From Hyphomicrobiales bacterium (GTDB lineage: Bacteria; Pseudomonadota; Alphaproteobacteria; Rhizobiales; HXMU1428-3), in NCBI GenBank assembly GCA_017640685.1, contig JAEPQF010000031.1, positions 1 through 32,937 of the forward strand: a stretch of 32,937 nt of DNA, written 5' to 3'. The notes beneath the pieces were generated by a model. The model did no database searches. It was not told the origin of the DNA and saw only the letters and a list, made by a program, of their open reading frames with translations. The position numbers and the translations under genes were made by a program. Positions 1 to 8,879 of the stretch are shown piece after piece. Positions within the stretch are counted from its first letter, which is position 1. Each line of letters begins with the position of its first letter.

Positions 1-1108
1 CTGTCATGTCAACCATAGAGGCAAGAAGGGTGGCTGAATTAATACGTTGGTCACCTGTTGCCGCCATATAAGCAAGCGTCGTGGTCAGCAAGATGCCACC
101 AATGCAAAAGCCTAAAGCGTTGGCTTTTTTCTCGCCTGTTGTTTTTAAAACTTCGTCAAGAGCAACAAGCACTCCGTCTTTCATGTAATCAACAAATGCT
201 GTTTGCCCCTCAGCTGGCCCCGGGTTCACCCACGAAATGACAAATAATGTATAGCCTTGGTCAACCACCCATTTAATGTAGCTGTTCTCTGGCTTGAGGT
301 CGAAAACATAGAATTTATTAATCCAGGGAGGAACAAACAATAGCGGAGTTTTATAAGTTTTCTCTGTGCTCGGCGAATATTGAATAAGCTCAAAAAGGTA
401 ATTTTTATAAATCACTTTTCCGGGTGAATTTGCGATATTTTCACCAACCTTAAACGCATCATGGTCTGTCATGCTGACTTTAAGTTGACCATGCCCTCGC
501 TCCATATCACTGAGTAAATTTTTAAATCCATCAAGTAGGTTATTCCCACCTGTATCAATGGTTTTCTTCATAACTTCGGGGTTCGTGAGAAGAAAATTAC
601 TAGGAGAAATAGCACTAGCAAATTGGCGTGTTACAAATTGCACCTTTTTCTTATCTTTTGGAGACATGCCCTTAGCATCTTCAGATAAATTTTGCGCCCA
701 ATCAGAGACAAGGAGGTAGGTCTCTTTTATATAATCAAAGGCAGCATTTTCTTCCCAAGCGGCATCTTTAAAACGACGGTCTTTAACGCTGGAGGATTTC
801 TCCTCAGTTTCCAAACCTAATGAGCGGTTAGCAGCATTGATCCAAATATTAGAAAGGCCGCTCCATAAATTAATCTGCGCATTCATCAAACTGGCTGGGT
901 CACTTGCATAACGCATAGCCATATCTTGAAAGGCTTTAACAGCATTCTCATCAATATTTAATTGAATACCAGTGGCATCTTGTTGTCGGTGAATAAAATC
1001 GGAAAATAGATCAGCACTTTGTTTAGAAGTCTCTAACCATTGTTCAGAAAATCGTGCGGATTGAAAGTCTTGATCATTAAATTCATTATTTTTAGAGCCT
1101 TCACTCAT
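1..1108 (-). CDS. phaC: Class I poly(3-hydroxyalkanoate) synthase, N-terminal part (C-terminus runs off the window)
   Basis: Open reverse-strand frame from ATG at 1108 to the window edge, absent from the ORF track because it is incomplete; translation MSEGSKNNEFNDQDFQSARFSEQWL...SPSNFLLTNPEVMKKTIDTGGNNLLDGFKNLLSDMERGHGQLKVS...TPLLFVPPWINKFYVFDLKPENSYIKWVVDQGYTLFVISWVNPG...ALGFCIGGILL (lipase-like box GFCIGG) is PhaC-like. Confidence 0.93.
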   Translation of the reverse strand, partial: MSEGSKNNEFNDQDFQSARFSEQWLETSKQSADLFSDFIHRQQDATGIQLNIDENAVKAFQDMAMRYASDPASLMNAQINLWSGLSNIWINAANRSLGLETEEKSSSVKDRRFKDAAWEENAAFDYIKETYLLVSDWAQNLSEDAKGMSPKDKKKVQFVTRQFASAISPSNFLLTNPEVMKKTIDTGGNNLLDGFKNLLSDMERGHGQLKVSMTDHDAFKVGENIANSPGKVIYKNYLFELIQYSPSTEKTYKTPLLFVPPWINKFYVFDLKPENSYIKWVVDQGYTLFVISWVNPGPAEGQTAFVDYMKDGVLVALDEVLKTTGEKKANALGFCIGGILLTTTLAYMAATGDQRINSATLLASMVDMT

Positions 1109-1463
1109 GATTATGTCCCTCCTTAATTTATAATGACCAAAAAGAAAGCTGAGGACTTGTGGCTACTTTAGTAGCTCTTTTAAAGATTAGCTATTCAGTC
1201 ATTATTAAAATCAAGCATCCATAGAGGCAGCGCCAAGGTGGAGCTGGCTTGCAAGATGTTTTTTTAAACATCACTCTCTATAGGGGCACACATTCACCGC
1301 CAAATTTAAAATTGGCTTTTTGGAACTCTGGCTCAGGCACCATCACACTAGAGATGATGTCATTAAAAATAAGTCTAACAGACTTTTTTCCCAAAAAGAT
1401 AGATTTTTTTTCGAACTTAAGAATTAAATTTTGGCTTTACAAAGAGATAGGTACAAAAAATAA

Positions 1464-1496
1464 AAAAGCCCAGCTTAAGAAAAGCCAGGCTTAAAA
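1464..1496 (-). terminator. Probable rho-independent terminator downstream of bioB
   Basis: Reverse strand AAGCCTGGCTT-ttctt-AAGCTGGGCTT followed by a T-rich tract; about 40 bp past the bioB stop. Confidence 0.6.
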
Positions 1497-1534
1497 GGAA
1501 ATAATGCCCCCAGATACAAAGGGAGAAATTCTCA

Positions 1535-2590
1535 TTATTTTTGAGTTTTCAATCCAGCACGTTCGATTAGGGAAACATCACCTTCAGCATCATTATTGCC
1601 AGTAGTCAGGAGCTTCTCACCATAAAAGATTGAGTTAGCACCCGCCATAAAACAAAGTAGCTGGGCTTCATCATTAAGGTTCGAGCGACCAGCAGACAAA
1701 CGAACACGCGCCTTAGGCATCAAAATGCGTGCTGTAGCGACCATGCGAACAAGTTCGATTGAGTCAACATGTTTGCGGCCCTCAAGCGGGGTACCACCAA
1801 CAGGAACAAGCGCATTAATCGGAACAGAGCCAGGATGCGGTGTGAGTGTTGCTAAAACTTCGAGCATACGTGCGCGGTCAACAATGGTTTCACCCATACC
1901 GATGATCCCACCAGAGCAAAGTGAGATACCAGCTTTTTGAACATGAGAAATCGTCTCTAAACGATCTTCGAATGTTCTGGTTGTAATGATTTTATCGTAA
2001 AACTCAGGAGACGTATCGATATTGTGATTATAAGAATTAAGACCAGCTTCTTTTAGGCGTTGAGCTTGATCTTCATTAAGCATCCCCAAAGTTACACAAG
2101 CTTCCATGCCCATGTCAGAAACACCTTTGACCATGTCAACTACCTGGTCAAATTCTTTACCTTCTCTCACATTACGCCACGCTGCACCCATGCAAAAACG
2201 TGTCGCTCCAGCGTCTTTAGCAATTTTAGCCTTTTCCATCACAGCTTCAGTCGCAAGAAGCGATTGTTTCTCAAGCCCCGTCTTTTTGCCATAATGTGCC
2301 GATTGCGGGCAATATTTACAATCTTCAGGGCATGAGCCCGTTTTAATGCTCAAAAGACTGGCAAGTTGCACTGTACCATCTTCATGAAACTGACGGTGAA
2401 TGGTTTGCGCTTTATATAAAAGCTCCATCAAAGGGCTTTCAAGTAATTGAACAATTTCGTCTGTTTGCCAATCATGACGAATTAAAGCATCAGAAGGTTT
2501 TGAAATTTCTTCTGGGGTGTTTACATAAGATGAAGTTTCGGTTTCTACGTGTGTAGGTGCGTCTTCATTTGAAAGTGTATAGTCATCCAT
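1535..2590 (-). CDS. bioB: Biotin synthase (radical SAM)
   Basis: [20 protein letters not shown] radical-SAM motif, [20 protein letters not shown]; full-length 351 aa. Confidence 0.97.
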   Translation of the reverse strand: MDDYTLSNEDAPTHVETETSSYVNTPEEISKPSDALIRHDWQTDEIVQLLESPLMELLYKAQTIHRQFHEDGTVQLASLLSIKTGSCPEDCKYCPQSAHYGKKTGLEKQSLLATEAVMEKAKIAKDAGATRFCMGAAWRNVREGKEFDQVVDMVKGVSDMGMEACVTLGMLNEDQAQRLKEAGLNSYNHNIDTSPEFYDKIITTRTFEDRLETISHVQKAGISLCSGGIIGMGETIVDRARMLEVLATLTPHPGSVPINALVPVGGTPLEGRKHVDSIELVRMVATARILMPKARVRLSAGRSNLNDEAQLLCFMAGANSIFYGEKLLTTGNNDAEGDVSLIERAGLKTQK

Positions 2591-2651
2591 GGTACAGCAA
2601 AGGGTTCCTGTTTAAAGAGTGTTCCTGTAAAAATATATCATCTGCATATTT

Positions 2652-2687
2652 TTTGATCTGATTTATCTTGTAAGCTAACAGATCAAA
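2652..2687. promoter_or_regulatory. 9-bp perfect inverted repeat in the bioB/bioF divergent intergenic region
   Basis: TTTGATCTG-18 nt-CAGATCAAA between divergent start codons. Confidence 0.5.
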
Positions 2688-2708
2688 TTACTCAACTAAA
2701 GAGCAATA

Positions 2709-3875
2709 ATGAAAGAATTTGAAAGCGTTTATAAAACATTTTTAGAAGATTGCCATGATAAAAATCTAAGGCGTCATTTGCTGTCTATTGAGCCGGAAAG
2801 CGCGGGTAAAATCAAGATAGATGGTAAAATATACCTAAATTTTGCTTCAAATGACTATTTAGGCCTGAAACACCACCCTAAATTAATCGAAGAAACGTCC
2901 CATTGGGCGCTAAAATATGGCGCGGGCTCTGGCGCATCACGGCTTGTAACAGGAAATTTCCCCTTATTTGCTGGAGTTGAGGAAAAAATCGCCAAACTCA
3001 AAGGCACTGAAGCTGCCTTAATACTCGCCTCTGGTTACCAGGCAAACGGAGCCGTCCTTCACGCATTGTTTGACAAAACAGTTTTAAAACAAAGCCCCGT
3101 GGTTGTCTCAGATAAACTAAATCACGCAAGCATGCATTTTGGATGCTCGGCGGCAAATGTCCGTCAAAAGCGTTATCGGCACCTGGATGCAAACCATGCT
3201 GATGAGTTTTTAAAATCTTCTGAAGCAGGGGGCCCTAAATTTCTTCTAACAGAAACAGTTTTTAGTATGGATGGGGACATAGCTCCAATGAAAGAGCTGT
3301 TAACCATAGCTCAGAATGAAAACACAATGCTCATAGCTGATGATGCTCATGGCTTTGGTGTTTTAGGCGAAGGGGGCAAAGGACTGGCAACGGGCGCTGA
3401 TATTACAATAGGTACATTTTCTAAAGCGCTCGGTAGTTTTGGCGCTTATGTTGCCGCAAGCCAAACCATGATCGATTATTTAACACAGCGGTGCGGCGGT
3501 CTTATTTATTCAACTGGCTTACCGCCAGCTACTTTAGGCGCCATTAATGCAGGGCTAGACCTTCTTCCCGAATTAGGAGAGGAGCGAGAAAGAGTGGCCA
3601 ATCATGCAAAGCGCTTTAGAGAAGAAATGGCGAACTTAACTAAGAAAAAAGGTTGGAGCACTGGTCGCTCAGAAACACAAATCGTACCGTTGATTATTGG
3701 CGACGCGAAAGAGGCGCTTGATCTATCTGCTTATTTAAAAGAACAAGGTCTCTGGGTCACCGCCATTCGCCCTCCAACCGTGCCAGAAGGAACAGCACGT
3801 TTACGATTTGCCTTCACATCATCCCATAGTGAAAGAGACATCGACCAATTATTAACAGTCCTAAAAAAGTGGTAA
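2709..3875 (+). CDS. bioF: 8-amino-7-oxononanoate synthase
   Basis: PLP fold-type I: NFASNDYLGLKHHPKL, GSGASRLVTGN, DDAHGFGVLGE, TFSKALGSFGAYV. Confidence 0.95.
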   Translation: MKEFESVYKTFLEDCHDKNLRRHLLSIEPESAGKIKIDGKIYLNFASNDYLGLKHHPKLIEETSHWALKYGAGSGASRLVTGNFPLFAGVEEKIAKLKGTEAALILASGYQANGAVLHALFDKTVLKQSPVVVSDKLNHASMHFGCSAANVRQKRYRHLDANHADEFLKSSEAGGPKFLLTETVFSMDGDIAPMKELLTIAQNENTMLIADDAHGFGVLGEGGKGLATGADITIGTFSKALGSFGAYVAASQTMIDYLTQRCGGLIYSTGLPPATLGAINAGLDLLPELGEERERVANHAKRFREEMANLTKKKGWSTGRSETQIVPLIIGDAKEALDLSAYLKEQGLWVTAIRPPTVPEGTARLRFAFTSSHSERDIDQLLTVLKKW

Positions 3876-3994
3876 ATAAATAAGAGGTATCTTCATATCC
3901 GAAGAAGGACCTCAACCTACTTCGGGCTGTGGGACATTCAGGCTGTGGAACATGGCGCAGCAAGTACGAAGCCCGGCGCGTTGCTCTGCACAGT

Positions 3995-4112
3995 GCGGTT
4001 GCTAGTGGGCAACCTGAAGCGCAACTAAGAAGCGCGGTTGCTAGTGGGCAACCTGAAGCGCAACTAAGAAGCGCGGTTGCTAGTGGGCAACCTAAAGCAC
4101 ATCAAAAATGTA
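3995..4112 (+). repeat. Three tandem 39-bp palindromic repeat units (GCGGTTGCTAGTGGGCAACCTGAAGCGCAACTAAGAA..)
   Basis: Units start at 3995, 4034 and 4073 (period exactly 39); each holds GGTTGC-TAGTGG-GCAACC; the third diverges at its 3' end (..CCTAAAGCACATCAAAAATG). Confidence 0.95.
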
Positions 4113-4165
4113 GGACTGCAGAGATAGCTGTAGAATAGCCCGTGAGAGAAAAAAGGATTTTAAAA

Positions 4166-4939
4166 ATGCAGTTGCTCTTCATACATGGCTGGGGAATGAA
4201 CAGCACAATTTGGGACAGCACAATTCAAGCTTTAAAGGGCCATGCTGTAAAGAGCCTTGACTGCAAAACTATTGATCTTGGGTTTGTTAAAGGGGGGGGA
4301 ACAAGCCCGTTTGACCAAACACAACCAACCATCGTAATCACTCACTCGCTCGGAACAAGTTGGTTTTTAAAAAACTATCAAACAGAGATGTTTGAAAAGC
4401 TAAACCTAAAGGCATTTATAGCTGTAAACGGTTTTACGAATTTTGCGAGCTTCACGGCTGAAGAGACTTTAAACAAAATGAAAGAAGGCGTGCTTGCAAA
4501 CCCGGCCACTCAAATGGCTCTCTTTTGGCGAAGAGCTGGGTGCAAAAATTTCACAAGTGCTGATAATCTAAATCCAGAAAAATTACATGAAGGCTTAGAG
4601 TGGCTCGCCACCTGGGACGCATCTGAAGAAGCCGCTAGCTTAAACTGCCCCAAATTAATCCTGGCCTCTAAAGCCGATAAGATCGTCCCTGCCAGCGCTA
4701 TAGAGGAGCAATGGTACAGCGCGGTTGCAGGTGGTGGGCAACCTAAAGCGCCATCAAAAAACGCGGTTGCCGCGCCGGTTGCAGGTGGGCAACCGAAGGC
4801 GTACTTAGGAAGTGGGCAACCTAAAGCGCAACTAAACAATCAAAAAATCTCTTGGCATGAAACAGCGCCCCATTGCTTGCAATTAGCAGAGCCAGAATGG
4901 GTCGCTGAAAAAATCATTGAACAAGTTCAAGCCCTTTGA
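4166..4939 (+). CDS. BioH-like alpha/beta hydrolase (putative pimeloyl-ACP methyl ester esterase) carrying an in-frame repeat-derived insert
   Basis: LLFIHGWGMNSTIWD, THSLGTSW nucleophile elbow, ASKADKIVP acid loop, HETAPHC histidine; ATG at 4166 preceded by AAAGGA (track ORF starts at GTG 4142); sits between bioF and bioA. Confidence 0.8.
   Translation: MQLLFIHGWGMNSTIWDSTIQALKGHAVKSLDCKTIDLGFVKGGGTSPFDQTQPTIVITHSLGTSWFLKNYQTEMFEKLNLKAFIAVNGFTNFASFTAEETLNKMKEGVLANPATQMALFWRRAGCKNFTSADNLNPEKLHEGLEWLATWDASEEAASLNCPKLILASKADKIVPASAIEEQWYSAVAGGGQPKAPSKNAVAAPVAGGQPKAYLGSGQPKAQLNNQKISWHETAPHCLQLAEPEWVAEKIIEQVQAL
4721..4836 (+). repeat. Palindromic repeat cluster inside the BioH-like CDS, translated in frame
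   Basis: GCGGTTGCAGGTGGTGGGCAACCTAAAGCGCCATCAAAAA, GCGGTTGCCGCGCCGGTTGCAGGTGGGCAACCGAAGGCG and AGTGGGCAACCTAAAGCGCAACTAAA; encodes AVAGGGQPKAPSKNAVAAPVAGGQPKAYLGSGQPKAQL. Confidence 0.92.
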
Positions 4940-6233
4940 GCAAACCTTCATAGCCCTTCTTGAGTTGAGCCTCAGTGATGGAATAGGGCGGCATGAGATA
5001 TACAACAGGTCCAAGCGGACGAATGTTAAATCCTTCAGCCAAGAAGAAATCTCGTAGTTTCATACTGGTTTCAGATTTATAAGAGCCTTCTAGGTTCGCA
5101 TCCCCCTCATCAATATCAAACGCAAGAAGAGACCCGCACACGCGAACATGTTTTACTTTTGAATGAGAAAGTAAGTCTTTTGCAAACTCGCGGTGGCTTG
5201 CCTCAATGGCTTTAATCCGCTCTAAAGTTTTTTCTTCTTCAAATAGAGCTAAAGAGCGATTAGCAATCGCACAAGCAAGGGGGTTTCCAGTAAATGAGTG
5301 TCCATGTGCCAGCGCTTTTGAAAAATCATCACCTAAAAAAGCATCAAATATTTGCTCGTCAATCACGGTCACAGAAAGGGGTAAAGTCCCAGCCGTTAAC
5401 CCCTTAGAGAGGCAGATCATATCTGGTTTTACATCACATTGTTGATGCGCAAACAAACTGCCCGTGCGGCCAAAGCCGGTCGCAATTTCATCAAAAATCA
5501 CTAGGATGTTTTGAGCTCTTGCCGTCTCGACAACACGTTTTACAAATTCAGGTCGGCAAAATTTCATGCCACCAGCACCTTGGAACAAAGGCTCCATTAT
5601 AATGGCTGCGATGGTAGAACCATGTTGTTCAATTGTTTTTTGTAAAGCTGCAATAGCTCTATCTTCTCGCGCATGTACGTCATTGTCACCAAGCCACGTT
5701 TCGCCATAAGGCACCGTATGAACCTGGCAAAGCAAATCATCAAAGGAAGAGAAAAAGCCAGACCCCTTGCCAACAGCCATCGCACCAAACGTATCTCCAT
5801 GATACGCCCCATCAAAAGCGATGAAACTGGTGCGCTCTGGTTCGTTTTTGTTCTGCCAATATTGGTAAGCAACTTTTAGCGCCACTTCAACAGAGGTCGA
5901 TCCATTATCAGAAAAGAAAACCTTTGAGAGATTGCCACCAAGATGCTGACTTAAACTTTCAGCAATTTTAACAGCCGGCTCATGCGTAAAGCCAGAAAAC
6001 ATCACATGAGACATTTTATTAGCCTGGTTCATCATCGCTTCATTAATGGCTGGATGAGAGTGACCATGGGTGATGGTCCACCAAGAAGAAATAAGGTCAA
6101 TTATTTCTTTGCCATTAACATCAAAAATAGAGGCGCCCTTCGCATGAGAAACTGCAATGGGCTCGCACTCGGTTTTATGCTGAGTAAAGGGATGCCAAAT
6201 GTGGCGCTTATCGCGGGCTATTATATCACTCAT
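4914..6233 (-). CDS. bioA: Adenosylmethionine-8-amino-7-oxononanoate aminotransferase
   Basis: RHIWHPFTQH, ISSWWTITHGHSHP, DGAYHGDTFGAM, FDEIATGFGRTG; ATG overlaps the bioD TGA (ATGA). Confidence 0.95.
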   Translation of the reverse strand: MSDIIARDKRHIWHPFTQHKTECEPIAVSHAKGASIFDVNGKEIIDLISSWWTITHGHSHPAINEAMMNQANKMSHVMFSGFTHEPAVKIAESLSQHLGGNLSKVFFSDNGSTSVEVALKVAYQYWQNKNEPERTSFIAFDGAYHGDTFGAMAVGKGSGFFSSFDDLLCQVHTVPYGETWLGDNDVHAREDRAIAALQKTIEQHGSTIAAIIMEPLFQGAGGMKFCRPEFVKRVVETARAQNILVIFDEIATGFGRTGSLFAHQQCDVKPDMICLSKGLTAGTLPLSVTVIDEQIFDAFLGDDFSKALAHGHSFTGNPLACAIANRSLALFEEEKTLERIKAIEASHREFAKDLLSHSKVKHVRVCGSLLAFDIDEGDANLEGSYKSETSMKLRDFFLAEGFNIRPLGPVVYLMPPYSITEAQLKKGYEGLLKGLELVQ

Positions 6234-6862
6234 GCGGACACCCCCCATTCATTAACTGGAATATTCGGAGAGATAGACAAAAGACTATCTCTTGATAAGT
6301 CATCAAGCCGTGGAATTTCGGCTAAGATTTTAACATTACCATATTGCTTAATCGCTTCTTTATTACCCTCATTAGGCTCACCATTTAAAATCACGCCAGC
6401 GATGTTAATCCCAGCAAGGCGCATAACTGAAATCGTCAGCAGGGTGTGATTGATCGTGCCCAAAGCTGTGCGCGAAACAATAATTGTTGGCAGTTTCAAA
6501 GAAGCCATCATATCAATCATAAAACTGCGATCATTAATAGGCACCATCACCCCGCCGGCTCCTTCCACAATAAGAGGACGAGAGCTTTGAAGCAGAGTAA
6601 AATCACTAAGCTCAATTGAAACGCCATCAAGTTTTGCAGAAGCATGAGGAGAGAGTGGCGCGTTTAATTCAAACTGAGGAGAAAAATAACGGTCATCATC
6701 AAGAGCCGTAATGCGTTGAACCAGTTGAGTGTCTGTTTCACCTTCGAGACCAGATTGTATGGGTTTCCAATAGGTGCCATCTAAATGCAACTGCACATAG
6801 GCACTTGCAACACTTTTACCAACATCAGTGTCAGTGCCAGTGATAAAAAATCCTTCAGCCAA
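6230..6862 (-). CDS. bioD: Dethiobiotin synthetase
   Basis: FFITGTDTDVGKSVAS P-loop, YWKPIQSG, VEGAGGVMVPI. Confidence 0.95.
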   Translation of the reverse strand: MAEGFFITGTDTDVGKSVASAYVQLHLDGTYWKPIQSGLEGETDTQLVQRITALDDDRYFSPQFELNAPLSPHASAKLDGVSIELSDFTLLQSSRPLIVEGAGGVMVPINDRSFMIDMMASLKLPTIIVSRTALGTINHTLLTISVMRLAGINIAGVILNGEPNEGNKEAIKQYGNVKILAEIPRLDDLSRDSLLSISPNIPVNEWGVSA

Positions 6863-6937
6863 AATAAGCGCTTTCTAAAAAATATAATTCATTATGAGTT
6901 GGTCTTATCGACGCAACGTTATTTATTTCCATGATAT

Positions 6938-8695
6938 TTATTTAATACCATGTGCCAATTTTTTAAGAGCAAAGCTTAAGAAAAATAGCAAAACACCAAT
7001 GCCAATAGCATAAAGCCCAATATCTTGGAACACTTTAACATAAGTGGCCAAAGAGGCCGCTGGGTCAAGCACCTGGCCAGCAATGGTTTTCGTAGCTGTT
7101 AGTTTAGCTATCAAAGAGCCTAGCCATTGGGCCCATGCAGCCGCTAAAAACCAAACGGACATTAATGTTGAAATCAATGTAACTGTGGCAAGTTTCGTCA
7201 TTTGGCTAAGGCCAACAGGAGAAATAAAGAGCTCACCCGTTGTATGAAACAAATAAGCTATCATCAAAAAAATTAGCGGGACTTTATAATCATCACCAGC
7301 AAATTGCGCCCCATAAACCAGAACCAAAAATCCAAGCCCAACTTGAACAAGCGCAAAAGAAAATTTCATCGGCGCTGAAAAATCTCGATCACGCCGACCA
7401 AGAAAAGCCCAAAGCGCACTAAAAATAGGCGCTAAAATCAAAATGAACCCGGTGTTGAAAGATTGCGTCTGCGATGCTTGAAGGGAAATACCAGCAAGAG
7501 TAAGCTCAGTATTCCTGTAGGCAAATTGATTAAGCGAAGAGCCAGCCTGCTCAAAGAGTGTGAAGAAAACTGTAGCCGCAAAAATTAATATGAGCGCTAA
7601 AATAATCCGATGACTTTCGACCCTGGTGAGAGATGTCATCATCAAATAGGCAAGATAAGAGAGAATAAAAATAGAGCTCACCATTAAGAGATACCCCACC
7701 ATCTCATGCCGTTGTACCAAAAGCCATAAAAGCCCAAGCCCTAAAATTGAAAGTGCATAAATTCCCCATTCTTTATTAAGAGGCCCAATAAAAGATTGTT
7801 TTAAAAGAGCAGGCTTATTTGGCTCTCCCCGTCCATCAAGCATCGGTGTCCCCCAAACAAAAACAATCCAGCCTGCCAGCATACCAAGCCCGGCAAGTCC
7901 AAAGCCTGCCCACCAGCCAACGGTTTGTCCAAGCAAGCCACAAAGAATAGAGGCCCAAAAAGCACCAAGATTAATACCGTAATAATAAAGCGTGAAACCG
8001 GGGTCGCGCCGTGGATCATTTTCCTCATAAAGCTGCCCGACCAGAGAAGAGATATTCGGCTTTAAAAAGCTGACCCCCAGAATAATAAATGAAAGGGCGA
8101 GAAATAATACATTCTGAGCCGTGATGTCTCTATTCGTCACAGAAAGGGTGTAGCTATCTTTCTCGAGCTTTGAGGGAAGCTGTTCACTGCCCTCATAACC
8201 ATTAATGAGAAGCGCACCATCTTTTTCAGGTGAGAAACTATAAAGCTTATCAGAAATCTTAATTTGCACATCTCTGCTACTACCGCGACCAGAGACCACA
8301 AAATCATATGTTTGATTGTTATAGGTTAAAACTTGCTGAGCAGGTTTCCCCTCATAGGCCATTAAAAAATGCCCCGCCACAAGAAGCAAGGCTCCAAAAG
8401 CCACGGCCTTGCGCGTTCCTAAATATCGATCGGCTAAAATTCCGCCAACCAAGGGAGTGAGATAAACAAGAGAGGTATAAGACCCATAAAACCCTTGAGC
8501 AGTTGAGTCATCAAAGAGGAAATGTTGCGTTAGATAAAAAATCAAAAGTGCGCGCATTCCATAAAAAGAAAAGCGCTCCCACATCTCCGCAAAAAACACA
8601 ACTAAGAGGCCGCGTGGATGAGACTTAAATTGGCGCCACACAGGAATAAGTGTGAGAAAAGTGATAATCAATCCAATTAAGATAATACTATTCAT
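6938..8695 (-). CDS. POT/PTR2-family proton-dependent oligopeptide transporter
   Basis: FFAEMWERFSFYGMRALLIFYL signature and NLGAFWASILCG; about 80 aa soluble insert after TM3. Confidence 0.9.
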   Translation of the reverse strand: MNSIILIGLIITFLTLIPVWRQFKSHPRGLLVVFFAEMWERFSFYGMRALLIFYLTQHFLFDDSTAQGFYGSYTSLVYLTPLVGGILADRYLGTRKAVAFGALLLVAGHFLMAYEGKPAQQVLTYNNQTYDFVVSGRGSSRDVQIKISDKLYSFSPEKDGALLINGYEGSEQLPSKLEKDSYTLSVTNRDITAQNVLFLALSFIILGVSFLKPNISSLVGQLYEENDPRRDPGFTLYYYGINLGAFWASILCGLLGQTVGWWAGFGLAGLGMLAGWIVFVWGTPMLDGRGEPNKPALLKQSFIGPLNKEWGIYALSILGLGLLWLLVQRHEMVGYLLMVSSIFILSYLAYLMMTSLTRVESHRIILALILIFAATVFFTLFEQAGSSLNQFAYRNTELTLAGISLQASQTQSFNTGFILILAPIFSALWAFLGRRDRDFSAPMKFSFALVQVGLGFLVLVYGAQFAGDDYKVPLIFLMIAYLFHTTGELFISPVGLSQMTKLATVTLISTLMSVWFLAAAWAQWLGSLIAKLTATKTIAGQVLDPAASLATYVKVFQDIGLYAIGIGVLLFFLSFALKKLAHGIK

Positions 8696-8879
8696 AACTC
8701 AGTCCCCATTTGTGAGTGTGTATTCAATCCGAGAAGTATGGCATTCCATGAAAATATGTACATCAGATCAGCACAGATTTGATAGAGGCACAAGTTCACA
8801 TTAAAGCGATCAGAAAAATGAACCGATAATCATTTTTGAAAGACCAATAGGTATAAGCATTCACCTTTTGGAGAGTCTC

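Noticed and set aside
1255-1272. GATGTTT-tttt-AAACATC inverted repeat
   Set aside because: Short AT-rich palindrome around a T run; too weak alone to call a terminator or operator.
1249-1494. 81-aa ORF between phaC and bioB
   Set aside because: Covers the bioB terminator and AT-rich spacer; composition not protein-like.
3995-4112. Regular 39-bp repetition resembling a CRISPR array
   Set aside because: Units are directly tandem with no unique spacers, only three copies, and the same unit occurs inside and beside other genes; no cas genes.
3929-4138. 69-aa ORF MGHSGCGTWRSKYEARRVALHSAVASGQPEAQL...
   Set aside because: Its open frame is produced by the 39-bp repeats (multiple of 3); GTG start without a clear RBS and no recognisable domain, so not called as a gene.
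4510-4839. 109-aa reverse ORF rich in GCPPATG
   Set aside because: Antisense shadow of the BioH-like CDS and its repeat insert.
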